DNA of 64,000 nt, from positions 458,406,390 to 458,470,389 of the forward strand of contig CM077672.1 in the NCBI GenBank assembly GCA_039707655.1, written 5' to 3'. The first letter of the stretch is position 1; every line of letters begins with the position of its first letter. The notes below the pieces were generated by a model. It was not told the origin of the DNA. It searched no databases and saw only the letters and a program-made list of their open reading frames with translations. Below, piece by piece: positions 43,780 through 58,171 of the stretch. The translations under genes were made by a program, and so were the position numbers. The stretch is from Elymus sibiricus (Eukaryota; Streptophyta; Magnoliopsida; Poales; Poaceae).

Positions 43780-46700
43780 GACTCCCACTTGCACTAGAGT
43801 CAATAATCTAGTCAATGCTAAAACACTTTACACCTATGGCATACCGGTGTAAAATATGCTTCGCTTGTGGTATAGCCTGATGTCCAACGGATCTGACAAC
43901 TTCAGCTCCGTGTGTATCTTTGCATATCCTCGCATTTTCATGCTTTCACAAAATTCATATTTTGTGTGGACTTGGCTTTGTATATATGTGAATCACAGGT
44001 CAAACCTTGATTCCTCAGACTGAGCTATGGAGCAACTATCTGCAATAGTGTCCCATTGACCAAAGCCATCTTGGAACCATACTAAGTTCATGAATGAACT
44101 ATATGATTCAACATCTTCTTTGTCGCTTCCAAAGCGTCAACATACTTAGCCATTTGTTATAGAATCCGCCACAGTAACCTGTTTGGAACAATTTCCAACT
44201 ACCGTGCCACCATATTGTGTATTACACAAAACCCTTAACTTAAATCGAAAATCGCATGGAGAATTGGTGAAGACTGTATCGATGTAACTACTTACAACGA
44301 GCACTTCATAATCTCCGCTTGCGAGAAAACATGTCATCGGTGCTACTTTAGTACTCAATGACATTTTTCACTGTTGTCCCATGATCAGTACTTTGATCAC
44401 TTTGGTATCTATACTCGCAACAGCTTGGGAGTATTGGACATATCTGGTTGTTTTACATACCATGAAATACATGATTAATCCAAACACGAAAGTGTGTGGA
44501 ATCTCCATCATGTATTTTGCTCATCAGTGTTTTGGGACACCGAGTCTTGCAAAACTCTTTCCATGTGACTTCGGCAAGAATCACTCCTTGGCGTTCTTAT
44601 GCTAAACTGTTTTTAACATCTTGTCAATATGTATTTTTGGCTTTAGCTCTATCAGGCAATTTTATCTCGCAGATAATTATGCCTAATACCGAGGCTATTT
44701 AGCCCAAGCACTTCATCGAAAAACCTTTTTCAATGAAGTACTAATTCGTGTCAAGAAATTTATATTATTTCCAATCAACAATGTGTCAAGCGCACAAAGT
44801 TTTTAGAAATATTATTATGCTCCCGCTTACTTTCTTGAAACCACAAGCATCTTTGTTATCCATTGATGAAATCAAACTCTTTCGACTATTTCATCAAAAA
44901 CGAAGATTCCAACTCCATTTTGCTCTCTTCTGTCCATTACTGGAACTCTGAAGTTTGCATACTTACTAGCATCCTCTGGATTGAGAAAATACTTTGGACT
45001 GTATCACATGCAAGTCCTAGGCTGCATTTCCATCACATGGAAATCCTTTTGGCATCCATGTATCATATCTCAAGATTGAAATATGTATTAATTGCTAGTT
45101 TAACCCGATATGACTTTAAGCATCGCTACGGTGAGACAATCTCATCGTAGTCAACTCCTTGAATTTGTTATTGCAACAAGTCGAGCTTTATGGATAAAAC
45201 ATTTTATCCACATCAGTTTATAGTTCCATTAATGTTCGTTAGACTCCAAGTCTTCCGAAGGGTTTATCAAGATAAAATCTTGAATCATTTATATGGAAAC
45301 TATCTCGGATTATATTGGCATTTAGCCAATTCCGGAGTCAGGGCCCATCAACGCTCCCTTGTGTATCGTAGGTATACTGTTCTCTAACAACAATATCTCG
45401 CTTGCGCACCTGAGAGGTTTGCACGAGTTTTGCCTACGTGGTTCAGTTGCAAGTTCGACCGAAGTACATACATCTCATGTAGAGGCTTCGTATCAGTCGC
45501 AATAGGAAACTCTGGAATTACTTCCAAGGTTTCTTTCCTTTGATCTGATGACGAAGATACTGTTATCTCGTCGAGTCGCACTGTCCTCCCACTCACCTTT
45601 TTGCAAGAACCATTTTCTTCAAAAGCATACCGTTCTTTGTGACAAAACCTTTTGCCTCGGTACAGTGGTGGGGGAATACCCAATAACTAGGGATAACCTA
45701 CAAAGTAGCACTTGTCTGATTTGGAATAGGTTTGTAAATATTTTACACAATCCCCATATTCCAAATGTTTAAGAAAAGACATAACATGCTTGGGGTTACC
45801 ATACCATGGTGTCATTTCAACAGATCTGATGGTGCTCTTTTCAGTGTAAAAACCGCAGTCTCTAAAGCATTACTTTTAAAAGGGATAATGGCAAATTGAT
45901 TTATGTCATCTTTGATCTTACCATGTCATAAATGGTTTGATTACATCTTCACGGATATTCCACTCACAGTGGTGCTCCGTGAGGTGTAAGTTATGAAACT
46001 CTTTTCACAACTCATCAGACATTCGCTAAACTTGTAACTCAAATATTTCTTTCCACAATCAAATTGCAGAAACATAATTCTCTTGTTACAATAATTTCTA
46101 CTTTATTTTGAAAACCTTTTGAATGATTTCAAAAGATCCAGACTTACGTCTCATCAAGTAAATATCCATATATCTACTTGAGTCATTTCTGAAGATAGAT
46201 AAATCCACTGCTAGCAACAACATTTATTGGACTACATACATCAAAATGTATGATCACCAATAAGTTCGTTGCTAGTTCCTTATGGCCTGTGAACGGTATT
46301 TCAGTCACTTCACTTTTCGGAGGAAAGTTGCAAGTGTCAGATGATTCATAATCAAACGACATCAAAATCCATCATTATGGAATTTCTCCATGCGGGTTTC
46401 TCCAATGTGACCAAATGCAGTGCCACACATGTGTGGTATTCTATTAGTCTTGCGACATTTAGCGTCAGTGTTATGGATGTATCATATTACCATCAATATT
46501 CATAACATACATCCCATTCATGATGGAAATATGGCCCTTATGTTATTCATAACACTGAACAACAATTGTTCTTTTATGAACAACCATTTTGCAACAAACA
46601 TTATGCAATTGGATAGAGTGTGTAAAACTCTAAAATGAATTATGAAAGTAAATACAAAGGTAATGTATTATTATCAATATTCATAACATATGTCTCATTC

Positions 46701-49081
46701 ACAATGAAAGTATGGCCCTTATGTTATTCATAACACCGAACATCAAAAGTTCTCTTATGAACAACCTTCTTGCAAGATACCTTATGCAATGGGCTAGAGT
46801 GTATGAAACTCTAAAATGAATCATGAAAATAAATACATAGGTAATACACCAATGGAAGGTATAGTAACATTTACTATATTCCCAGCGCGTATCCGAACCT
46901 CACTCTGGCAAGTCATTTAGGCCGTAGTAGTTCTTGCATCGAGTCGCAATAGAATGCAATCAAGCGGGTATCTCTGTGATCAACTCACAATACCCAAGAA
47001 TCAGTGATTAACATGTTTAATCATAATTCCCAAGAACTATTTCTTTTGACCAGCCTTCCATACATCAATAACTTGTATGACTTTCATACATGAGCTGGAC
47101 ATTCTAGTCTTCTCTCTTTTTGCCTTTATACTTTTAACAGTTTAACTTTCAGTATTTCTCCTACTCTCAGAAGAAGCACTCAACTTAAGAGTGGCGTTAG
47201 CCCCGCACTTCCTAGGTGTGTAAGTCACACTAACACCCTTTGGACATTTCCTTTCTCTTTAAGTTGTTGTTTTACTCACCTTCATTATATGATAGGCGTT
47301 CTACTGGATCCCTCTTTGTATTAGTCAAATGCATACTAAACACTTTTACTAATAGTTTGCAAAACAAACATTGCTTTGGATATCACATATCTTTTAGCCT
47401 TTGTTTGTGTCTGAAAATGATTTTCAGTACCATGAATATCACATAGCTATCCCAAAACTTTTGAAGTTTGGGTCTCATGGAAGCAAACATATTGCACTTG
47501 ACCGTAACGGAATTCTAGCTTTTGGATCGAAGGACGAGAGTCACATTATCCATAGCATTAGCGGGAGAATACCAAAAGCATGCGATAGGACAAAGTCCTT
47601 CTCGGCACTTTTGAGGACAATCCTCACATTATGTTACCAACTGTAAAGTTTTAACCAGATATTTAACAACTTATTCAATTTTAACAGGGAAGGTGGAAAC
47701 GCGAGCCATTATTCTACAACTATTTTGCAAATCACACTTAGACAGTGTTCATAATTAATTGCACTGAGAATTAAACAAGTTAATTCTACAGTGTGCTCCC
47801 ACTCAAATCAATATCTCTCATAATTGATTGTGAGTGATACAAGACCCATATTGAAATTCAACGCCAAAGGATGTATCCATCTCAAGTGACGAGAATTGCA
47901 ATCGGTAGGCCAACTTGCCAATCACATATCTATGTGACTCTTGTTCATCTTTCGATGGGCGTGTTCCGAGTTCAGGACGATCCTCCGGAACGTCAAGACA
48001 ACCAAGTGATCTCGCTACGAGGTCTCAACTCACCCGCCTCACACTTCTCTAATCGTTCGTACCCATGTATCCATGTGATACCCCGAAGAGATAGGTGCCG
48101 TGACGGTGCTACACTTGGGAGAACACTAACTACTTGATATTTTTGTGAGAGATCACCCTAATAAAAGCGTCTACCGCACAATCAAAAAGGGTGCATCATA
48201 AGGGATAAACATCTCAGGCAATTCATAATAGCATAATATGGTATAGTCCTTTCTGACGGAGAAGTCTTTTATTTCTTCGTCTTCGGCATTCGCGTCGGTG
48301 TTCACCTTTGCGAAGTTTGCCACCACCTTGTCGATGCACCAGATGATATTGCTATCTCTATAGCTAATAAAATAAGTGCATTACTTAAGATTGACACGCA
48401 GGTCATTAAAGTGACAATCATATGGCTCCAGCCATCATGCTGAATCATGACACGCAGGTCATGTTAATTTTACATCATATAGTCATCTCATACATAATCA
48501 AATTAATGTGAGAACTGCTATACCACATCACATGCACATCCTGCAAAACCAAGTTAGACGCCTCTAATCGGTTTATACAAAATTTCATTTTACGTGGCTT
48601 CTAAGGTTTCGAAGCAAACCGAAGCTACCAACGTCCATCATCAAGTATGATTATTCAAGTCGCTAGATTAACTTTGCGGGGTGTATGAAACACGAGATAA
48701 TAAAATCTCGAGCCCCATATTGAACTTCGTCATACGCATGAACCCCGTGCAGATCATATCTGCATTGCCCTTTTGTCTGCGAAATTTCATCTTTCTCTCT
48801 AACTATGGTGGAATTCAAAGAACTGTTAGCACTTCATTGATCAATCAGGATCGCGGATTGCCAGAACTTTGAAACTCCACCATGCTGTTATCAAGATCAG
48901 AAATATGCAAATTCAGGGGAAGCAACAAGAACATCGGGTAACAGATTTCATCTGCTACCCGCACAAATAATTATCAGCAGTAGAACTCATCTACTACAAA
49001 TTATATTGTGCAACACCCATACATCTCTATGTATTCTAGATCGTAACCTGCATCTACGCATAGCACGGCTCATGATGCCAC
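43780..49081 (-). pseudogene. Decayed Copia internal domain, unit 2
   Basis: Same length (5,302 bp) and decay as in unit 1, with shared stops and indels. The integrase-like remnant is at 46,183-46,365 and the PBS at 49,067-49,081. Sharing of the disabling lesions shows that decay came before duplication. Confidence 0.75.
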
Positions 49082-52000
49082 TGTAGGGGAACGCAGCAGA
49101 AAACAAAAAATTTCCGACCTACGCACCAGCCCAGGACCACTATGGAGACTGCATACAAGGTTTGATCTTTTCGTTACCGACTCGTAGCGCAGCGGAAGTA
49201 GAGTCGATGACGATCGGTGGTGCAGATCCCCGCAGCTAGGATTTTACAACCTCCCAACTGCGAGGATGTTCTCCCTCGTCTGCCCCTCGGACAGCCCTCC
49301 GGGAGGCAGTCGGACAGTCCCTCGGACAGTGTCACGGACAACCCTTCGGGACGACGCTCGAAACTCAGACGGTCACAGGGACAGCCCTTCGGGAGGACCC
49401 TTGAAACTCGAATGGTCACTCGGGCAGCCCTTCGGGAGGAACTCTCGAACTAAGACCGAAACTATGATCTCTCTACAGAGTTGCACACATACGGTGTCAT
49501 CTATCCGGCAAGGCTTTGCCGTCCAGAACTAGTTCCCACCAGAACCCAGACAGCCTTTCGGCTCTACGAAACTCTTTTCGTGGGAGGGAGAGAAGAAGCC
49601 AGATCATGCATGGCACTTTTATGTGATAAAAGGAGTGAGTGTGGAGAGCACCTCTCCACCTCTATTTATAGGAAAACCAAGGGGTAGGATTGGCACACAA
49701 AAAACCCCAAAATGCCCATGCAAATGGCACACATGAAGGGCATAATGGGGAGGCAAAGGAGCTCCATGGAGGAGCATCCTTGGCCGGCCACCCCCTTGTG
49801 GGACCCTCCCAAAAGGGGTTCCTTAGTCCCTAAGTCTTTCCTTTTAGAAGCTTGACAAAAGCCCTAAAAGGTGGCTTTCCAAAAAGTAACCCAAAAAGCA
49901 CTTTCACTATTCACGGAAACATTTTTCCGCGACCGTTAAATCCGAAAATATTTCTGTGGGTCTTAGAACAATTCCAGTATCCACTAAAATGATTTTGGAC
50001 GCGTTCTAAAACAATTCCGGATTAGTGATTTTCATCTGCGAAAAGCAAACTAAACGGTTCCGGCAGCTCTGGAACATTTTTGGGTTTTTTCTCTGAAAAA
50101 TCCCAGAAGTTCCCAGAACAATTCTGGCACCCTCCAAGAATTTCCCGGCATGTGCCGCAACCAAGTTGACCTAATGGTATACCCTGAAACAACTTTTCAG
50201 TTTTACCAAAACTATTCCGGTGTTCTCTCTCCGGAACTTTTCCGCTGTCTCCGAAACTTTTTCGGTGACTATCTCTCAAACTCCCTGTCTAGTATTCAGC
50301 AGATAGATGACCCTTAAGCGTGTGACCCTATAGGTTCGGTGAAGTATAGACATGACCGGAACACTTTTCGATAAATGATCAACATCGGAGCCGTGGACAC
50401 CCATATTGACCCCTATACCCACACGAATAAAAATTCGAGTGAACCTCCAGTTGCCGTGTGCTATTCCTGTTGCTTCGCGATATGTTACAAATACCCGAGG
50501 TGAGAATCATCGGCATCCCCGTGGATCAACACTTGTCCACAATGCCAGTTACCTCGTTACTGGTTTTGTTCTCTTTTCTCGTTTCCGTGTTCCGGCATCC
50601 CTGTGATCAAATCACATTGTGTCTGGCCAGACGATGATGGATACCGTTGTTGGGGAACGTTGCATGGAAAACAAAAAAAAATCTACGCACACGCAAGATC
50701 TATCCATGGAGATGCATAGCTACGAGAGGGGAGTGTGTCTACGTACCCTCGTAGACCGTAAGCGGAAGCGTTAGAACAACGCGGTTGATGTCGTCAAACA
50801 ACTTCACGATCCAACCGACCGAGCACCGAATGTACGGCACCTCCGCGTTCAGCACACGTTCAGCTCGGTGACGTCCTCGACTTCTTGATCCAGCAAGACG
50901 GCGAGGTAGTGGATGAGTTCCGGCAGCACGACGGCGTGGTGACGGTGATGGTGATGCTATCTCCGCAGGGCTTCGCCCAAGCACTACGAAAATATGACCG
51001 AGGGACGGAACTGTGGAGGGGGGCGCCGCACACGGCTAAGACAATGATGTGTCCTTTGGGGCACCCCCTCTCCTCTATTTATATATGTGTAGGGGCTTGG
51101 AGTAGAAGGAATAGTGCCACGTGAACAGTAACCGTGAATAGTACACACGTGGACTTGGACTCCAAAGTCCAATCCTATTCCTACTAGGACTCTCCCTTTT
51201 TTTCTTCCCTAGCTGCATGGGCTTTTGAGGACTTGGTGCGCCTGGCCCAATAAGGCCAGGGCGCCTCCCCTTAGCCCATGCCAGCCCTTTGGGACGTGGT
51301 GGACCCACTTGTGGACTTCCCATATATAAATCTTTACCTCTCGACCATTCCGAGACTCCTCGTGACGTCCGGGATCTCATCCGGGACTCCGAACAATATT
51401 CGGTTACCAATTCACATAACTCATATAACACTATATCGTCAACGAACGTTAAGCGTGCGGACCCTACGGGTTCGGGAATGATGTAGACATGACTCAGACG
51501 CCTCTTCGGTCAATAACCAATAGCGGAACCTGGATGCTCATATTGGTTCCTACATTTTCCACGAAGATCTTATCGGTCGAACCGCAATGACAACATACGT
51601 AATTCCCTTTGTCCGTCGGTATGTTACTTGACCGAGATTCGATCGTCGGTATCTCCATACCTAGTTCAATCTCGTTACCGGCAAGTCTATTTACTCGTTC
51701 CGTAATACATCATCCCGTAACTAACTCCTTAGTCACTTTGCTTGCAAGCTTCTTATGATGTGCATTACCGAGAGGGCCCAGAGATACCTCTCCGAAACAC
51801 GGAGTGACAAATCCCAGTCTCGATCCATGCCAACTCAACGGACACCTTCGGAGATACCTGTAGAGCATCTTTATGATCACCCAGTTACGTTGTGACGTTT
51901 GATAGCACACAAGGTATTCCTCTGATATCCGGGAGTTGCGTGATCTCATGGTCTGAGGAACATGTATTTGACATTCAAGAAAGCAATAGCAATAAACAGA

Positions 52001-52869
52001 ACGATCATATGCTAAGCTAACGAATGGGTCTTGTCCATCACATCATTCTCCTAATGATGTGATCCCGTTATCAAATGACAACTCATGTCTATGGTTAGGA
52101 AACCTTAACCATCTTTGATCAACGAGCTAGTCTAGTAGAGGCTCACTAGGGACACGGTATTTGTTTATGTATTCACACATGTATTTAAGTTTCCGGTCAA
52201 TACAATTCTAGCATGAATAATAAACCTTTATCATGAACAAGGAAATATAAAATAATAACAACTTTATTATTGCCTCTAGGGCATATTTCCATCAACCGTA
52301 ACACCAAGAGGGGCCCAGAGATATCTCTCCATCGTCGGAGGAGCAAATCCCAATCTTGAGCTATCAAGTCCCTTGACATACTTTTCCATGAACCCGTAAG
52401 CCGCCGTAATAGCCACCCATTTATGGATGACGTTTAACAAACCCCAAAGTTCATGAAGCAAGCATGAAGAAACTCGATACTCTCATGGTCTAAGGAATTT
52501 ATGCAAACATTAGCTTTCTCTGTGTTATTAACCATTAACTTGTGACGAATGTATCTCATAGCATAACATCAATCGGGTCGATTCAACACAAGTGTTCTCC
52601 TAACATTGTGCCCTCAAAGTTGCCAGCATAGTCATGCCCATGATCAGGAAAACAGAACCATCATGCAACACTTGAGCTAGTCTTAGAGGCCAGACTAGGA
52701 ATACTTTTTACCGTTTATTATTCCACACGTGCATATGAGTCTTCCTCCGAGCCTCGTGTTTATTGTAGACTCGAGAACCATAGCAGTTATAGCATGGAAC
52801 ATAAACATAATTACGAACATGGGGATAAATAATAACCTTTATTACTGCCTCTAGGGCATATCTCCTATG
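49082..52869 (-). mobile_element. LTR of array unit 3 with nested solo LTR
   Basis: The right end reads CTCCTATG where the other units have CTCCTATA. The TATA box is at 49,662-49,671. Confidence 0.82.
50648..52294 (-). mobile_element. Solo Angela/BARE-type LTR in unit 3
   Basis: 1,647 bp, with ACCGT at 50,643-50,647 and 52,295-52,299. Confidence 0.9.
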
Positions 52870-55800
52870 GACTCCCACTTGCACTAGAGTCAATAATCTA
52901 GTCAATGCTAAAACACTTTACACCTATGGCATACCGGTGTAAAATATGCTTCGCTTGTGGTATAGCCTGATGTCCAACGGATCTGACAACTTCAGCTCCG
53001 TGTGTATCTTTGCATATCCTCGCATTTTCATGCTTTCACAAAATTCATATTTTGTGTGGACTTGGCTTTGTATATATGTGAATCACAGGTCAAACCTTGA
53101 TTCCTCAGACTGAGCTATGGAGCAACTATCTGCAATAGTGTCCCATTGACCAAAGCCATCTTGGAACCATACTAAGTTCATGAATGAACTATATGATTCA
53201 ACATCTTCTTTGTCGCTTCCAAAGCGTCAACATACTTAGCCATTTGTTATAGAATCCGCCACAGTAACCTGTTTGGAACAATTTCCAACTACCGTGCCAC
53301 CATATTGTGTATTACACAAAACCCTTAACTTAAATCGAAAATCGCATGGAGAATTGGTGAAGACTGTATCGATGTAACTACTTACAACGAGCACTTCATA
53401 ATCTCCGCTTGCGAGAAAACATGTCATCGGTGCTACTTTAGTACTCAATGACATTTTTCACTGTTGTCCCATGATCAGTACTTTGATCACTTTGGTATCT
53501 ATACTCGCAACAGCTTGGGAGTATTGGACATATCTGGTTGTTTTACATACCATGAAATACATGATTAATCCAAACACGAAAGTGTGTGGAATCTCCATCA
53601 TGTATTTTGCTCATCAGTGTTTTGGGACACCGAGTCTTGCAAAACTCTTTCCATGTGACTTCGGCAAGAATCACTCCTTGGCGTTCTTATGCTAAACTGT
53701 TTTTAACATCTTGTCAATATGTATTTTTGGCTTTAGCTCTATCAGGCAATTTTATCTCGCAGATAATTATGCCTAATACCGAGGCTATTTAGCCCAAGCA
53801 CTTCATCGAAAAACCTTTTTCAATGAAGTACTAATTCGTGTCAAGAAATTTATATTATTTCCAATCAACAATGTGTCAAGCGCACAAAGTTTTTAGAAAT
53901 ATTATTATGCTCCCGCTTACTTTCTTGAAACCACAAGCATCTTTGTTATCCATTGATGAAATCAAACTCTTTCGACTATTTCATCAAAAACGAAGATTCC
54001 AACTCCATTTTGCTCTCTTCTGTCCATTACTGGAACTCTGAAGTTTGCATACTTACTAGCATCCTCTGGATTGAGAAAATACTTTGGACTGTATCACATG
54101 CAAGTCCTAGGCTGCATTTCCATCACATGGAAATCCTTTTGGCATCCATGTATCATATCTCAAGATTGAAATATGTATTAATTGCTAGTTTAACCCGATA
54201 TGACTTTAAGCATCGCTACGGTGAGACAATCTCATCGTAGTCAACTCCTTGAATTTGTTATTGCAACAAGTCGAGCTTTATGGATAAAACATTTTATCCA
54301 CATCAGTTTATAGTTCCATTAATGTTCGTTAGACTCCAAGTCTTCCGAAGGGTTTATCAAGATAAAATCTTGAATCATTTATATGGAAACTATCTCGGAT
54401 TATATTGGCATTTAGCCAATTCCGGAGTCAGGGCCCATCAACGCTCCCTTGTGTATCGTAGGTATACTGTTCTCTAACAACAATATCTCGCTTGCGCACC
54501 TGAGAGGTTTGCACGAGTTTTGCCTACGTGGTTCAGTTGCAAGTTCGACCGAAGTACATACATCTCATGTAGAGGCTTCGTATCAGTCGCAATAGGAAAC
54601 TCTGGAATTACTTCCAAGGTTTCTTTCCTTTGATCTGATGACGAAGATACTGTTATCTCGTCGAGTCGCACTGTCCTCCCACTCACCTTTTTGCAAGAAC
54701 CATTTTCTTCAAAAGCATACCGTTCTTTGTGACAAAACCTTTTGCCTCGGTACAGTGGTGGGGGAATACCCAATAACTAGGGATAACCTACAAAGTAGCA
54801 CTTGTCTGATTTGGAATAGGTTTGTAAATATTTTACACAATCCCCATATTCCAAATGTTTAAGAAAAGACATAACATGCTTGGGGTTACCATACCATGGC
54901 GTCATTTCAACAGATCTGATGGTGCTCTTTTCAGTGTAAAAACCGCAGTCTCTAAAGCATTACTTTTAAAAGGGATAATGGCAAATTGATTTATGTCATC
55001 TTTGATCTTACCATGTCATAAATGGTTTGATTACATCTTCACGGATATTCCACTCACAGTGGTGCTCCGTGAGGTGTAAGTTATGAAACTCTTTTCACAA
55101 CTCATCAGACATTCGCTAAACTTGTAACTCAAATATTTCTTTCCACAATCAAATTGCAGAAACATAATTCTCTTGTTACAATAATTTCTACTTTATTTTG
55201 AAAACCTTTTGAATGATTTCAAAAGATCCAGACTTACGTCTCATCAAGTAAATATCCATATATCTACTTGAGTCATTTCTGAAGATAGATAAATCCACTG
55301 CTAGCAACAACATTTATTGGACTACATACATCAAAATGTATGATCACCAATAAGTTCGTTGCTAGTTCCTTATGGCCTGTGAACGGTATTTCAGTCACTT
55401 CACTTTTCGGAGGAAAGTTGCAAGTGTCAGATGATTCATAATCAAACGACTTCAAAATCCATCATTATGGAATTTCTCCATGCGGGTTTCTCCAATGTGA
55501 CCAAATGCAGTGCCACACATGTGTGGTATTCTATTAGTCTTGCGACATTTAGCGTCAGTGTTATGGATGTATCATATTACCATCAATATTCATAACATAC
55601 ATCCCATTCATGATGGAAATATGGCCCTTATGTTATTCATAACACTGAACAACAATTGTTCTTTTATGAACAACCATTTTGCAACAAACATTATGCAATT
55701 GGATAGAGTGTGTAAAACTCTAAAATGAATTATGAAAGTAAATACAAAGGTAATGTATTATTATCAATATTCATAACATATGTCTCATTCACAATGAAAG

Positions 55801-58171
55801 TATGGCCCTTATGTTATTCATAACACCGAACATCAAAAGTTCTCTTATGAACAACCTTCTTGCAAGATACCTTATGCAATGGGCTAGAGTGTATGAAACT
55901 CTAAAATGAATCATGAAAATAAATACATAGGTAATACACCAATGGAAGGTATAGTAACATTTACTATATTCCCAGCGCGTATCCGAACCTCACTCTGGCA
56001 AGTCATTTAGGCCGTAGTAGTTCTTGCATCGAGTCGCAATAGAATGCAATCAAGCGGGTATCTCTGTGATCAACTCACAATACCCAAGAATCAGTGATTA
56101 ACATGTTTAATCATAATTCCCAAGAACTATTTCTTTTGACCAGCCTTCCATACATCAATAACTTGTATGACTTTCATACATGAGCTGGACATTCTAGTCT
56201 TCTCTCTTTTTGCCTTTATACTTTTAACAGTTTAACTTTCAGTATTTCTCCTACTCTCAGAAGAAGCACTCAACTTAAGAGTGGCGTTAGCCCCGCACTT
56301 CCTAGGTGTGTAAGTCACACTAACACCCTTTGGACATTTCCTTTCTCTTTAAGTTGTTGTTTTACTCACCTTCATTATATGATAGGCGTTCTACTGGATC
56401 CCTCTTTGTATTAGTCAAATGCATACTAAACACTTTTACTAATAGTTTGCAAAACAAACATTGCTTTGGATATCACATATCTTTTAGCCTTTGTTTGTGT
56501 CTGAAAATGATTTTCAGTACCATGAATATCACATAGCTATCCCAAAACTTTTGAAGTTTGGGTCTCATGGAAGCAAACATATTGCACTTGACCGTAACGG
56601 AATTCTAGCTTTTGGATCGAAGGACGAGAGTCACATTATCCATAGCATTAGCGGGAGAATACCAAAAGCATGCGATAGGACAAAGTCCTTCTCGGCACTT
56701 TTGAGGACAATCCTCACATTATGTTACCAACTGTAAAGTTTTAACCAGATATTTAACAACTTATTCAATTTTAACAGGGAAGGTGGAAACGCGAGCCATT
56801 ATTCTACAACTATTTTGCAAATCACACTTAGACAGTGTTCATAATTAATTGCACTGAGAATTAAACAAGTTAATTCTACAGTGTGCTCCCACTCAAATCA
56901 ATATCTCTCATAATTGATTGTGAGTGATACAAGACCCATATTGAAATTCAACGCCAAAGGATGTATCCATCTCAAGTGACGAGAATTGCAATCGGTAGGC
57001 CAACTTGCCAATCACATATCTATGTGACTCTTGTTCATCTTTCGATGGGCGTGTTCCGAGTTCAGGACGATCCTCCGGAACGTCAAGACAACCAAGTGAT
57101 CTCGTTGCGAGGTCTCAACTCACCCGCCTCACACTTCTCTAATCGTTCGTACCCATGTATCCATGTGATACCCCGAAGAGATAGGTGCCGTGACGGTACT
57201 ACACTTGGGAGAACACTAACTACTTGATATTTTTGTGAGAGATCACCCTAATAAAAGCGTCTACCGCGCAATCAAAAAGGGTGCATCATAAGGGATAAAC
57301 ATCTCAGGCAATTCATAATAGCATAATATGGTATAGTCCTTTCTGACGGAGAAGTCTTTTATTTCTTCGTCTTCGGCATTCACGTCGGTGTTCACCTTTG
57401 CGAAGTTTGCCACCACCTTGTCGATGCACCAGATGATATTGCTATCTCTATAGCTAATAAAATAAGTGCATTACTTAAGATTGACACGCAGGTCATTAAA
57501 GTGACAATCATATGGCTCCAGCCATCATGCTGAATCATGACACGCAGGTCATGTTAATTTTACATCATATAGTCATCTCATACATAATCAAATTAATGTG
57601 AGAACTGCTATACCACATCACATGCACATCCTGCAAAACCAAGTTAGACGCCTCTAATCGGTTTATACAAAATTTCATTTTACGTGGCTTCTAAGGTTTC
57701 GAAGCAAACCGAAGCTACCAACGTCCATCATCAAGTATGATTATTCAAGTCGCTAGATTAACTTTGCGGGGTGTATGAAACACGAGATAATAAAATCTCG
57801 AGCCCCATACTGAACTTCGTCATACGCATGAACCCCGTGCAGATCATATCTGCATTGCCCTTTTGTCTGCGAAATTTCATCTTTCTCTCTAACTATGGTG
57901 GAATTCAAAGAACTGTTAGCACTTCATTGATCAATCAGGATCGCGGATTGCCAGAACTTTGAAACTCCACCATGCTGTTATCAAGATCAGAAATATGCAA
58001 ATTCAGGGGAAGCAACAAGAACATCGGGTAACAGATTTCATCTGCTACCCGCACAAATAATTATCAGCAGTAGAACTCATCTACTACAAATTATATTGTG
58101 CAACACCCATACATCTCTATGTATTCTAGATCGTAACCTGCATCTACGCATAGCACGGCTCATGATGCCAC
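52870..58171 (-). pseudogene. Decayed Copia internal domain, unit 3
   Basis: Colinear with units 1 and 2. The integrase-like remnant is at 55,273-55,455 and the PBS-like end at 58,157-58,171. Confidence 0.75.

Larger units (their letters stand above)
39991..49081 (-). repeat. Tandem array unit 2 (9,091 bp)
   Basis: Same layout as unit 1, shifted by 9,090-9,091 bases. Private changes include ACCAT in place of ACCGT beside its solo LTR (43,205-43,209) and GACATCAAAA near 46,358. Confidence 0.95.
49082..58171 (-). repeat. Tandem array unit 3 (9,090 bp)
   Basis: Same layout. One G is missing in the G-run near 50,728 (GAGAGGGGAG, where the others have GAGAGGGGGAG), which accounts for the one-base shorter unit. 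It shares CACAGGGACAG near 49,375 with unit 4 only. Confidence 0.95.
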